Shown: one piece after another, positions 8,101 through 14,817 of the stretch
Layout: the number at the start of each line of letters is the position of its first letter
How positions within the stretch are numbered: position 1 is the first letter of the stretch
Assembly (NCBI GenBank): GCA_964521025.1
Contig: CAZFPK010000043.1
Span: 1-27,533 of the forward strand
Length of the DNA stretch: 27,533 nucleotides
Direction of reading: 5' to 3'
From: DRTC01 sp964521025
GTDB taxonomy: Bacteria; Cloacimonadota; Cloacimonadia; Cloacimonadales; TCS61
Notes under the pieces: generated by a model
Told to the model about the DNA's origin: nothing
The model's input: only the letters and a program-made list of their open reading frames with translations
Database searches by the model: none
Translations under genes and position numbers: made by a program

Positions 8101-11100
8101 CAAACAAAAAGCCGGAATTTCTGGAATAATTATATCAGACCTTGTTATGAAATCCCGCATGATCTCGATCCTGAAAAGTGGAAAGATATGAAGTTCGAGA
8201 AAACAGAGATCGACCTGCTTTCCGTTGATGAGCTAAAACAAAAACTTGAACTGGATACGGTTTCAGAACCACTTATTTGGAAGGAACCTCCGGTTCGTAA
8301 TTTCGGGAAAAGATTCCTGAAAGTAAATCCGCACGATCTGATGAAGCGGATTTCCAGATCACCGTCAGAATCCAAAAAAGAAAAAGAATCTGCGGAATAT
8401 GCAAAAAACTTCGGTACGATCGTTCATAAAATAATGGAAAAAGAATGGTGGGATATCGAAGAATGTAAATTGAATATTAAAAAATATATGAAAGGGAATT
8501 TTCCGGAAATTTCCTTTGACTCAATTACAGATGAACTTAATAAACACATTTCCAATTTTAAGAAAAGTGAACTTTTCCCAATAATTTCTCAAATTCCCGA
8601 ACAAGATAAATTCCCCGAACTTCCGGTCATCGGTTGGATGGATAATTCCAAGGAGTATCTACAGGTTTCCGGGATCATCGATCTGCTTTATAAATATGAA
8701 GACAAGTGGTTTATCCTCGATTATAAAACTGATAAAGATAAAAGTAGTTTGGATGAATATAAGATCCAAATTCAAACTTATATCCGGATAGTGAAACAAC
8801 TCTACAATTTCGATGCAACTGGACAGATATTTTTTACGAAGTTAGGGGAAATAGTAAACCTCAACCCATCCGTCTTCGCCGGACTAAAGCCCCAATTCTC
8901 CTATGAGGAGGGGGAGAAATTACGGAAGATGAGATCGATGCCGGCATCTTCCTGCGAGGAGACGGAGAAACAACGGAATTGGGAGAAGAATAGTCTAAAT
9001 TTTGAGGAGAGTGAAAATTTAAAAATCATTATCAAGATATTAGAGAACGAGGAAACAGCAAACAAGCCTGCTCTTTTTTCTGCTGATCGAAGCGAGTCTG
9101 ATCTTCACTTCTCCTCGCAGGAGAAGGGACCGAGAGATGAGGTTCTAATAATCAATCCGACAGAGCAGCAATGTTTTTCTCAAATCCGGTATTTGTCAGA
9201 GAAAAAACTTTTAACACCGAAAATTCAAATCCTGACTTTGCATAAACTTTTAACAAAATCCGAAATACCGGGAAAAAAGATTTCCTATAATTTTGTGAAA
9301 TTATTGGTCAGGAGACTTGTTTCCGGGAAAAAATACACGGACGGAATGATCGAATTACTGACCGATGCCATCCTGAAAAATGAGAAATTCGGAACAGGAT
9401 TGAAACCGGAATTCAGAGAGATCGCAAATAAATTCCAGCAACTGAAAAAAGTCAAAAATTATTATACCGATGCTGATGAGATCAAAAAATTTGATCTCGA
9501 TTTAAACAATAAAATGATCGTTCTGAACGGATTTGTCAAAGAATCTCCCCTCGAATTCGAGTTGATGCATAGAATTTCAAAATCCGCTGGAAAATTTTAT
9601 TTTCTAGATAATTTTGATGAGCACAAATTGAAAACAAAATTTCTACATTCTCCGCAAATCTGGGAAAATGCCGGCAAGTTTCCTTCTCAAAAATATGAGC
9701 AAACCTGTGAATTGTGCTTTTCAGTGCAGGAGGAAGTAGAAAGAGTTTCCAAATTAATCCTCTCCATCCCGAATTGGCAGCAAAAACTCGCATCCGTTAA
9801 GATCGCAGTTTCCAGTTTGGAGCGTTATGTTCCTACTATTTCCGCAATTTTCAGCGATTACGGAATTCCGTTCCGCTCATCAAAAAATAAACTACTCCTG
9901 AAAATTCCGGTTATTCAGCTTTTGTTGAATTTCATCGAACTTTTTATGACGAGACGGATCAAGTGGGAAACTATTTTCGATGTTTTTCTGCATCCGCTTT
10001 TGGAACCGGTCGATGAGTTGTTTTTATTGGAAAAATTCTGTCGGAAGAATGGGATTGTTTATTTTGATGAAAGGACCTTACTTTCCGAATCTTCCCAAGA
10101 AGAAAATATGAATGAAAAACTGCGGAAAGGTTTTTTTAATTTGAACGCCGTACTTTCTAATTTTTTAGATGAAGACAAATCGAGAGCTAAAACCCGGAAT
10201 GAAATCATTAATGAAAAAGTATCCGAATTTATAGATGACCGAAATCTGGAAGAAAAAATTAAAAACGATAAAATTTCTATTGCTGCTCTGGAAAAGTTTC
10301 AATCCGATTTAAAGATGTTTGTCCGGAATTACCGGGATGTCGGAATAAATTCCGAAATACAGGATTTTTTCAACGATTTCAAAAAACATCTCGTATCAAT
10401 TGAAATTCCTATCAAAGAACAAAAATACGGGATCGAAGTGATCGGACTCCTGGATTCATTTGAAATTCCGGTTCAACACCTTTTTATTCTCGGTTTGACC
10501 GCAGGAGATTTCCCCATCTCGATCGCTCCAAACCCATTCCTGAATTCTATTCCCAATAATAAATGGTCGTATAGTCTGCTGCTTTTGAATCATTGGAACA
10601 AACTTGGAGATAAAGTTCGTTATTTCGCTCCTGAACGGGATATCGACGGTTCGGTACTGCAGCCTTCGACTTTTCTGGAGATTTTAAATGTCGTCAAAAG
10701 TTACGCCATACCTGAACCCGGGAATATTCCAGAAAGCAGGACTGAACATTTCAAAAAATATTATCAGGGCATGATCGAAAACCCGGGAAATAACAGGTAT
10801 TTGCAGAGACATAACGAATTTCTGCAAAATGAGATTTCGAGTTATAAAGGAAAAACAGAAAAACAGGATTCGAATGACCTAATTGTTTCCGCGACAACAA
10901 TGGACAATCTTCTAAAATGTCCGCAGAAATTCTGGTTCTCAAATAAATTGAATTTGAAGGATATCGAATTTAATGAAGATTGGATGAAAAAACAGCAAAG
11001 AGGAGATATCATTCACAAAACCCTGGAAAATTTCGGGAAAAGCAGCGGATTCAAAATAGTGCAAAAAAAATTCGCTGAAGCGTGCGATATACTTGCGGAA

Positions 11101-11793
11101 AAACTGGAAACGGAATTGCATAGAAATAAAATAGATCCTGCTAAAAATTTGCTTTTGAACAATTTCTTCAAGATCTATCGGGAAGGTTTGAGCAGCGGAA
11201 ATGAAAACAATATCTTAGTGCGGCTTCTTAAATGGAATATGGAATTTCTCTCCGATTTTCAGCAGGCAAAATTCGAACAGGCATTCGGAATGAATAAAGA
11301 ATATTTTCCTGATTCATGGGCGACCCTCTCATTTGAAGATAAAAATGTTATTCTGAAATTTCGCGGGATCATCGATAAAATCTTGATCGATAAAGAAAAT
11401 ATGGTGATAACTGCCACAGATTACAAAACGGGAAAAGTGGAGTATAAAGATATTTACGACAAATTTTCCTCACAATTTATCATCTATCTTTTCGCTCTTA
11501 AAGAACATTTCGCCGGTTTTGATCTTACCGTAGCTTACGAAAAAATCAGGTCATTAAAAAGTAAGGAATACGGAATTTCGGACTTGATTCAAAATGAGTC
11601 AGATAGTGATATTTTAGAAATTTCCAATAAAAAAACAACAATAGATTTAAATGAAATGATACTGCATTTTTTAAAGTTGGTATCTCAAGTTATCAAAGGT
11701 CATTTTCCGCTTGCTGAAAAAGATAAGCAGGAGAAAGCATGCAAATATTGCGAATTTGAGCAAATCTGCCGGAAAAACTGCTTTCACTCGTAA
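5131..11793 (+). CDS. addAB: AddA-AddB fusion: helicase-nuclease for double-strand break processing
   Basis: One uninterrupted 2220-residue frame carries both subunits of an AddAB/RecBCD-type enzyme, which resects DNA ends for recombination and degrades phage DNA. AddA part: Walker A ACAGAGKT 21-28, motif II MVDEFQDTN 411-419, motif III GDKKQSIYRF about 482-491, NYRS about 548-551, motif V SIHRAKGLEF 894-903, motif VI YVAVTRAK 971-978, then a PD-(D/E)XK nuclease (H1099, D1184, D1197-Y-K1199, Q1213...Y1217). After a repeat-rich linker (about 1240-1335) comes the AddB part, without a visible Walker A motif: the structural motif HLFILGLTAGDFP near 1783-1795, then a second nuclease (H1962, D2082, D2097-Y-K2099, Q2115) with four cysteines placed for an iron-sulfur cluster (C1930, C2204, C2207, C2213). 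Start: ATG 5131 after AGGA at 5121. In most bacteria AddA and AddB are separate genes. Several in-frame palindromic insertions enlarge it. The stop TAA lies within a downstream repeat. Confidence 0.92.
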   Translation: MKNQNTLANSLDLSTNKFVSACAGAGKTFALSKRYCKILDEFTRQNSDKTKPDWLGVKNILVITFTNKAAAEMSGRIYEDLEILLHGNEIESLKEQEIELGENIRKSSDEYKRWVRSTFSHNYISTIDGFCGKILRENAHQIGIDPKFKTFEDVQTGQVFDDTLTEFIEQKSEEFDKNLKILLDNISVYKIRQFIKYLFDNRAFVQEWLEFIKNDENYIKENWIASYTPDCEVEQLTQILQNIKNYAHYYSAPEDNKGISIFKALDQSLTKLTASVSKKEKQRIVLAEILPLFQTGKGTYFKKISSWKKTNWENESIYREFKDIVIDFCDHLREELPENEILKAPNDNDFKAIPVLKSLVELYTEFSQKMWQKQLELNFLNFNDIILKTKELLLDFPKIRKKYFRQFRHIMVDEFQDTNDVRWEIIKLLGMSSREEHEVARRNEKLDHKHPSKARHGSEDFKHSEVLCTFGSLRESGIFIVGDKKQSIYRFNQADVEVMNRAEMELTHPQLLTFKRGELKELENKNVPLFFKEGFGELENIVISFNDNYRSTKDFIEFVINPLFSNIMPKTEKTYEAEFEPTTYKQIKQSVNKIAEKTRKVCTIQSVYAEKETSNEDMKHLSALNAAIIVKEYLKWSEELNLNEKVVTGVLLRKFTNIQNYLKVFQAQNIPFEILGGRGLFQQQEIFDLFHFVSVLYNPFDDLALVGLLRSPFFAISDKEIHHLKNRKKEQPVFSFMKECVEFEETVRIIQNWRKNAQTKSIDVLLQNILLSEASNGEILSGKIRKVEDHDSITRTELSEFSDDENMEEKLRKGDISTRRFAYESNKIRFGYFSEIGGAQRIVNLEKILNTLSELSLEGSSLKNIYNFLKYQIENNKETAQAETPSSAKVQILSIHRAKGLEFPTVIIPEMNTQTKSDSASISHGRIIKNGRIEVGISLDDEGESKKMHLLAAIKNKAKAEIDAENKRLFYVAVTRAKYRIAFLSEFKNKQTKSRNFWNNYIRPCYEIPHDLDPEKWKDMKFEKTEIDLLSVDELKQKLELDTVSEPLIWKEPPVRNFGKRFLKVNPHDLMKRISRSPSESKKEKESAEYAKNFGTIVHKIMEKEWWDIEECKLNIKKYMKGNFPEISFDSITDELNKHISNFKKSELFPIISQIPEQDKFPELPVIGWMDNSKEYLQVSGIIDLLYKYEDKWFILDYKTDKDKSSLDEYKIQIQTYIRIVKQLYNFDATGQIFFTKLGEIVNLNPSVFAGLKPQFSYEEGEKLRKMRSMPASSCEETEKQRNWEKNSLNFEESENLKIIIKILENEETANKPALFSADRSESDLHFSSQEKGPRDEVLIINPTEQQCFSQIRYLSEKKLLTPKIQILTLHKLLTKSEIPGKKISYNFVKLLVRRLVSGKKYTDGMIELLTDAILKNEKFGTGLKPEFREIANKFQQLKKVKNYYTDADEIKKFDLDLNNKMIVLNGFVKESPLEFELMHRISKSAGKFYFLDNFDEHKLKTKFLHSPQIWENAGKFPSQKYEQTCELCFSVQEEVERVSKLILSIPNWQQKLASVKIAVSSLERYVPTISAIFSDYGIPFRSSKNKLLLKIPVIQLLLNFIELFMTRRIKWETIFDVFLHPLLEPVDELFLLEKFCRKNGIVYFDERTLLSESSQEENMNEKLRKGFFNLNAVLSNFLDEDKSRAKTRNEIINEKVSEFIDDRNLEEKIKNDKISIAALEKFQSDLKMFVRNYRDVGINSEIQDFFNDFKKHLVSIEIPIKEQKYGIEVIGLLDSFEIPVQHLFILGLTAGDFPISIAPNPFLNSIPNNKWSYSLLLLNHWNKLGDKVRYFAPERDIDGSVLQPSTFLEILNVVKSYAIPEPGNIPESRTEHFKKYYQGMIENPGNNRYLQRHNEFLQNEISSYKGKTEKQDSNDLIVSATTMDNLLKCPQKFWFSNKLNLKDIEFNEDWMKKQQRGDIIHKTLENFGKSSGFKIVQKKFAEACDILAEKLETELHRNKIDPAKNLLLNNFFKIYREGLSSGNENNILVRLLKWNMEFLSDFQQAKFEQAFGMNKEYFPDSWATLSFEDKNVILKFRGIIDKILIDKENMVITATDYKTGKVEYKDIYDKFSSQFIIYLFALKEHFAGFDLTVAYEKIRSLKSKEYGISDLIQNESDSDILEISNKKTTIDLNEMILHFLKLVSQVIKGHFPLAEKDKQEKACKYCEFEQICRKNCFHS
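6512..6550 (+). repeat. In-frame hairpin element between AddA motifs II and III
   Basis: TCAAACATTCCGAAGTGC (6512-6529) pairs with GCACATTCGGAAGTTTGA (6533-6550) around a TTT loop, with 17 pairs and two single-base bulges. It lies inside addAB where the protein has an extra stretch of roughly 30-45 residues (about 431-476) between the DEFQDTN and VGDKKQS motifs. This looks like an insertion of a palindromic repeat that kept the frame. Confidence 0.6.
6646..6744 (+). repeat. In-frame palindromic insertion between AddA motifs III and IV
   Basis: This insert encodes about 32 residues (507-538) between QADVEVMNRAEMEL and the NYRS motif, where AddA proteins normally have only a short link. It contains a perfect hairpin CCCCTCTTT / AAAGAGGGG (6712-6720 and 6724-6732, loop TTC) and a weaker one around 6661-6684. 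Its sequence resembles the G/C-run intergenic repeats common in Bacteroidetes-like genomes, here read as protein. Confidence 0.55.
7441..7570 (+). repeat. Two 49-bp palindrome-ended units inside addAB, plus a nearby hairpin
   Basis: Two units of exactly 49 bp (7441-7489 and 7522-7570) each begin CTTTCCGAA and end TTCGGAAAG, a perfect 9-bp inverted repeat, with 32 bp between them. They encode LSEASNGEILSGKIRK and LSEFSDDENMEEKLRK. A further hairpin ACTCGT/ACGAGT (7582-7587 and 7598-7603) follows. The first unit may in part be native AddA sequence; the second clearly looks inserted. Confidence 0.55.
8855..9135 (+). repeat. Repeat-rich linker joining the AddA and AddB parts
   Basis: Between the end of the AddA nuclease (ending near GQIFFTKLGEIVNL) and the first AddB-like strand (EVLIINPTEQQ) lie about 95 residues of low-similarity, charge-rich sequence. 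The DNA shows short palindromes, including CTTCTCCT/AGGAGAAG with loop CGC (9108-9126) and CTCCT..GAGGAG near 8900. It reads like former intergenic repeat sequence that now bridges two genes in frame. Confidence 0.5.
10081..10267 (+). repeat. Third and fourth copies of the 49-bp unit, in the AddB part
   Basis: 10081-10129 begins CTTTCCGAA and ends TGCGGAAAG and encodes LSESSQEENMNEKLRK. A degenerate copy at 10219-10267 encodes VSEFIDDRNLEEKIKN. Length (49 bp) and reading frame match the copies at 7441-7570, with peptide consensus LSEx(5)ENMxEKLRK. They are separated by an 89-bp stretch coding for a charged segment. Confidence 0.5.
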
Positions 11794-11875
11794 CTCACAG
11801 CTCCTGCTTTGAGAAAAAAAATAATAGGTCAAAATATAGTCTTAAAAAGTCCACAAAGCAGGAGCTTTGTATTAC
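11790..11875. repeat. 86-bp inverted-repeat element after addAB
   Basis: Ends of about 22 bp (11790-11811 and 11854-11875) are inverted copies of each other at 19 of 22 positions, with a perfect 13-bp core AGCTCCTGCTTTG / CAAAGCAGGAGCT. The left end begins GTAAC, whose TAA is the stop codon of addAB. The same ends recur at 21922-22035. It could act as a terminator and looks like a non-coding miniature element. No clear target-site duplication is visible. Confidence 0.6.
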
Positions 11876-11953
11876 ACAACCTTTTTTCATTGACAATAAA
11901 TCAAGTAAATCGAATTTAAAACCTCTGAAAAAAATAAGGGCAATCGAGGTCAT

Positions 11954-12772
11954 ATGAGCAAAAAAACCAGGGTTTTTAAGAGAGTAGAAAATAAGTTTGT
12001 TGTCCTTGAATATTCCTTTGATGATATCCAAAAAACTCTCGTCAAGTTTATTCCGTTGGATATCTTTAAAGAAAATGCTCCCTACACTAATATCAAAACG
12101 ATTTATATGGATGACGATAAATTCACGATCTTCCAGGAATATTTAAGCAGGAGAAAATTTCGTTTTAAGATCAGATTTCGTAATTACGGCTACAATGGTT
12201 TATTTAATGAAGATGATTTCTGGGCTGAATTAAAAATTAAATACAGTTCTGTCTGTTATAAAAAAAGATTTCTTTTTCCAAGGAACTTGATCACTCCTTT
12301 TATTGAAGGAGAAGATATTTTTGCAGAAATCAAGGAATTGAATGAAAATATAAAAGGATTAAAAAAGACATACAAATTAATGACAAAACTTATCAAAATC
12401 AATAGTCTAAAACCAATTTTGATCACAACTTATGAACGCGCAGCTTTTCAGAATAACCAAAAAAATATCCGCATCACAATCGACAAAAATATTGCTCACA
12501 GACCTTATCCGGAACCATCTAAACAAAAAACCCTAAATGCCATAGTTTTTGAATCAAAACTCAAAAAGGACGCACCAAACTGGTATCAGAACCTGGAAAA
12601 TAAATTGTCTTTATTACCGCAGAAAAGATTTTCCAAATACGCTACCGGAATTAATTCCGTATATTTCCCAGCAAGAGGTATCTATAATTTTTACACTAAC
12701 TTTGCGGAAAACAGGATCGTTCCGGAAAAAATAGAAAAATCCTTGATCTTGCTGAAAAAAGCGTTTGTCTGA
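11954..12772 (+). CDS. VTC domain protein, putative polyphosphate polymerase
   Basis: This 272-residue protein has the tunnel-lining motif set of the VTC/CYTH-type polyphosphate polymerase domain: R10-E12-K14 (RVENKF), basic strand KIRFRNYG (72-79), AELKIK (91-96), TTYERAAF (158-165), IRITID (172-177), ESKLK (200-204) and FSKYATG (226-232). In yeast Vtc4 the equivalent residues bind phosphate chains and metal and build polyphosphate from ATP at the cytosolic face of the membrane. No signal peptide or membrane segment is seen, so it should be cytoplasmic. Start: ATG 11954 after GAGGT at 11947. It leads a set with a DUF4956 membrane protein (a frequent VTC partner), a TolC-like protein and an HlyD-like adaptor, which suggests that the product is exported. 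A 237-bp gap with hairpins separates it from the DUF4956 gene, so expression may be partly uncoupled. Confidence 0.85.
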   Translation: MSKKTRVFKRVENKFVVLEYSFDDIQKTLVKFIPLDIFKENAPYTNIKTIYMDDDKFTIFQEYLSRRKFRFKIRFRNYGYNGLFNEDDFWAELKIKYSSVCYKKRFLFPRNLITPFIEGEDIFAEIKELNENIKGLKKTYKLMTKLIKINSLKPILITTYERAAFQNNQKNIRITIDKNIAHRPYPEPSKQKTLNAIVFESKLKKDAPNWYQNLENKLSLLPQKRFSKYATGINSVYFPARGIYNFYTNFAENRIVPEKIEKSLILLKKAFV

Positions 12773-12778
12773 AATGAT

Positions 12779-12813
12779 AAAACTTCACAAGTTTTTGAAA
12801 CTTGTGAAGTTTT
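12779..12813 (+). terminator. Perfect 16-bp hairpin after the VTC gene
   Basis: AAAACTTCACAAGTTT (12779-12794) pairs perfectly with its complement at 12798-12813 around a TTG loop, six bases after the VTC stop codon. The T-run at the 3' side (TTTT) makes it a plausible weak intrinsic terminator. A decayed copy of the same palindrome lies at 27150-27182, so it is also a dispersed repeat. Confidence 0.6.
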
Positions 12814-12917
12814 AAAATAAACAAAGGATTTTTCTTTGTCGTCTGTCCGAATTCTGCCGGATGCTTCTCTCTTGACCGGATCCGGATTTTGACGGAAAGA
12901 ACTCTCGCATCATTGAG

Positions 12918-12962
12918 ATTCTTCCGATTTCGATAAAACTTCACCGGACAAGTCGGAAGAAT
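12918..12962. repeat. 45-bp element with 10-bp perfect inverted ends, upstream of DUF4956
   Basis: ATTCTTCCGA (12918-12927) and TCGGAAGAAT (12953-12962) are perfect inverted copies. The element lies 47 bases before the start of the DUF4956 gene and resembles in size and end sequence (CTTCCGA/TCGGAAG) the 49-bp units embedded in addAB. It may be an intergenic relative of those units, or a regulatory structure. Confidence 0.45.
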
Positions 12963-13009
12963 ACATTCACAAGATAACTCAGAAAGATTATACTTTTTAA
13001 AGAGGATAA

Positions 13010-13513
13010 ATGGAAGAATTATTTCAAGTTATAAAAAACAGTACATCAGGAGGAGTATCCTTATCTCCTTTACTGATAATATTGAACCTGTCTCTGGCTC
13101 TTGTGCTCGGATTGATCTATTCTTATGTTTATCGATTTACATATACCGGTAAAAAGAAAGACAAACAGATGAAAACTGAAATGAAGAGCATGCAATTCAC
13201 GATAATTCTATTAACTCTTGGAGGAGCTTTGATCTGGATCGTTGTTGCCGATAACCTGGTCAGAGCATTCGGACTTGCCGGAGCTTTAAGCCTGATCAGA
13301 TACAGAACCGTCCTTAAGGAACCAACGAACACGATCAAAGTATTCTATGCGATCATTCTGGGAATGGCATGCGGTTTAAGCCAATATTACACGGCAGTGA
13401 TCGGAACGATTTTCATCTGTTTCACTCTCGCCTTGATCTTTATCATTGTGAAGACATCAAAAAAGAGTAAGAAACAAATAACAGAAACTCCTAAAAATGA
13501 AACAAATATCTAA
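13010..13513 (+). CDS. DUF4956 membrane protein
   Basis: This 167-residue integral membrane protein has hydrophobic segments at about 20-42, 62-82 and one or two between 110 and 148. The conserved segment FGLAGALSLIRYRTVLKEPTN at about 88-108 is the signature of DUF4956, a family commonly encoded beside VTC-domain polymerases. The conserved RYR and K residues would sit near the membrane face and could contact an anionic polymer. A role as membrane anchor or conduit for the polymerase product is inference from gene neighbourhood. The ATG at 13010 follows AGAGG at 13001. The last 17 bases overlap the next gene, so translation of the TolC-like gene is probably coupled. The tail (SKKSKKQITETPKNETNI) is polar and lysine-rich. 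Confidence 0.82.
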   Translation: MEELFQVIKNSTSGGVSLSPLLIILNLSLALVLGLIYSYVYRFTYTGKKKDKQMKTEMKSMQFTIILLTLGGALIWIVVADNLVRAFGLAGALSLIRYRTVLKEPTNTIKVFYAIILGMACGLSQYYTAVIGTIFICFTLALIFIIVKTSKKSKKQITETPKNETNI

Positions 13514-14816
13514 TTTCCTGCTCTTCCTGTTTATTTTTTTTAACAATCTATTCACTCTTGAAAACGATTTATCTTCGTTTCTAGACAACCTTTTGCAAAG
13601 TGATATAGATTTTCAGAAAAAAGAAAACCGGTTGAATACTTTAAAAGCAAAGAATAAAATCGATAAGACTATCAACCTGTTCGATATTAATCTCGCTTAT
13701 AGCAAAACCTTGAATGAGCTGACCAGAGAGCAGGAAGAAAAACAAATTTCGGAACTGTCCGAAATCAATGAAGAAGTCGATCGCTGGTGGATCGAACTGA
13801 ATAAAACTCTTTTTGAAAAAGATTTTGATAACATTTATGATCTCCTGAATGCAAAGATCGAGATAACTTGTCGTGAATTTGAATTAGACATCTACAGAAT
13901 TAAGAGAATCGATGAAATAATAGAAAATTTCCTGGAATGGAAAAGAGCCGGTACTTTACTGAACATTTCCTGCGAACAACTGGAAATCTTGAACAGAGAA
14001 AACAAAATATTGGAAAAACTTTTTGAAAAAAATGTGATCGAACCTGACGAATTGATTGAAAATCTATCTGAGATCAAAAAAAAAGAAAAAGAAGCCAACA
14101 AATTGAAAGAGGTGATTTCCGGATATAATAAAACTTTTAAGAATTGTATTCCCGAATTCTTTTTGAAATTCGAACATTTTACACAAATCGCTAATATTAA
14201 AGCAGATACGATTGCCTTCAAAGAGAAAAACGCCAATTCTCTTGCTCTTTTAAAACACCTGAAAAAAAAAACATTAACGGTAATTAGACGAAAAATTTAT
14301 TATTTCTATCTCCCGGAAATGAAACTATCCTTATCATATCATAAAAAAAATACTTTCCAGGATTGGGAAATTACGGAAGGTTCAGAATTTTATTTGCGAG
14401 AAAGGAATTATAGAGAACTATACCCGGAAGCCGGAATCGAATTTTCCATTCCTTTAAATTTCTGGGGAAATGCTTCCGGAAAATATTTCCTGATCAAATC
14501 TCTGGAAAGAAAAGTTTTTACTGATTTTGCAGATTCTGAAACAAAATTACTTCAATTTGAAAACGAAATACTCAGCGAATATTTAATTGCAGCAGAAGAC
14601 CTTGAAATGCAAAAAGAAATATTTGAATTACAAAAGATAAAGTTTGAGAGAATTAAGAAAAAATATAAAACTCAACCTTTATTATTGGGAAAAAATCCGG
14701 AAATTGCCTTCAAAAAGGAAGAATTCATATTTAGAAAAGCCAAACTTGAACTCGATCTTCTAAAAATGGAGCTTTTTAAAAAAATATTCCTGATAAATTA
14801 CTTTGCCGAGATATAA
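13497..14816 (+). CDS. TolC-like outer-membrane protein (putative)
   Basis: This 439-residue protein starts with a signal peptide (ISNFLLFLFIFFNNLFTL, cleavage near residue 20) and is mostly long charged alpha-helix (about 25-270 and 340-435). Between the helical halves is a stretch with beta-strand character, KLSLSYHKKN.. and IEFSIPLNFWG (about 280-325), which matches the place of the second outer-membrane strand pair in TolC, where a short PL-containing motif is typical. It would form a periplasmic tunnel and outer-membrane pore. Overall similarity to classical TolC is weak, so the call rests on architecture and on the HlyD-like gene that follows directly. ATG 13497 lies within the DUF4956 gene, with no strong Shine-Dalgarno sequence, consistent with coupling. 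The stop is two bases before the next ATG. Confidence 0.65.
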   Translation: MKQISNFLLFLFIFFNNLFTLENDLSSFLDNLLQSDIDFQKKENRLNTLKAKNKIDKTINLFDINLAYSKTLNELTREQEEKQISELSEINEEVDRWWIELNKTLFEKDFDNIYDLLNAKIEITCREFELDIYRIKRIDEIIENFLEWKRAGTLLNISCEQLEILNRENKILEKLFEKNVIEPDELIENLSEIKKKEKEANKLKEVISGYNKTFKNCIPEFFLKFEHFTQIANIKADTIAFKEKNANSLALLKHLKKKTLTVIRRKIYYFYLPEMKLSLSYHKKNTFQDWEITEGSEFYLRERNYRELYPEAGIEFSIPLNFWGNASGKYFLIKSLERKVFTDFADSETKLLQFENEILSEYLIAAEDLEMQKEIFELQKIKFERIKKKYKTQPLLLGKNPEIAFKKEEFIFRKAKLELDLLKMELFKKIFLINYFAEI

Positions 14817-14817
14817 T

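Noticed and set aside
7441..10267. CRISPR array, suggested by regularly sized repeats in addAB
   Set aside because: There are only four scattered units with diverged interiors, no unique spacers of even size, and all lie inside a coding frame.
14803..14817. TTG start for the HlyD-like protein
   Set aside because: It would lie inside the TolC-like gene with no ribosome-binding sequence at proper spacing; the ATG at 14818 fits better and starts a typical membrane helix.
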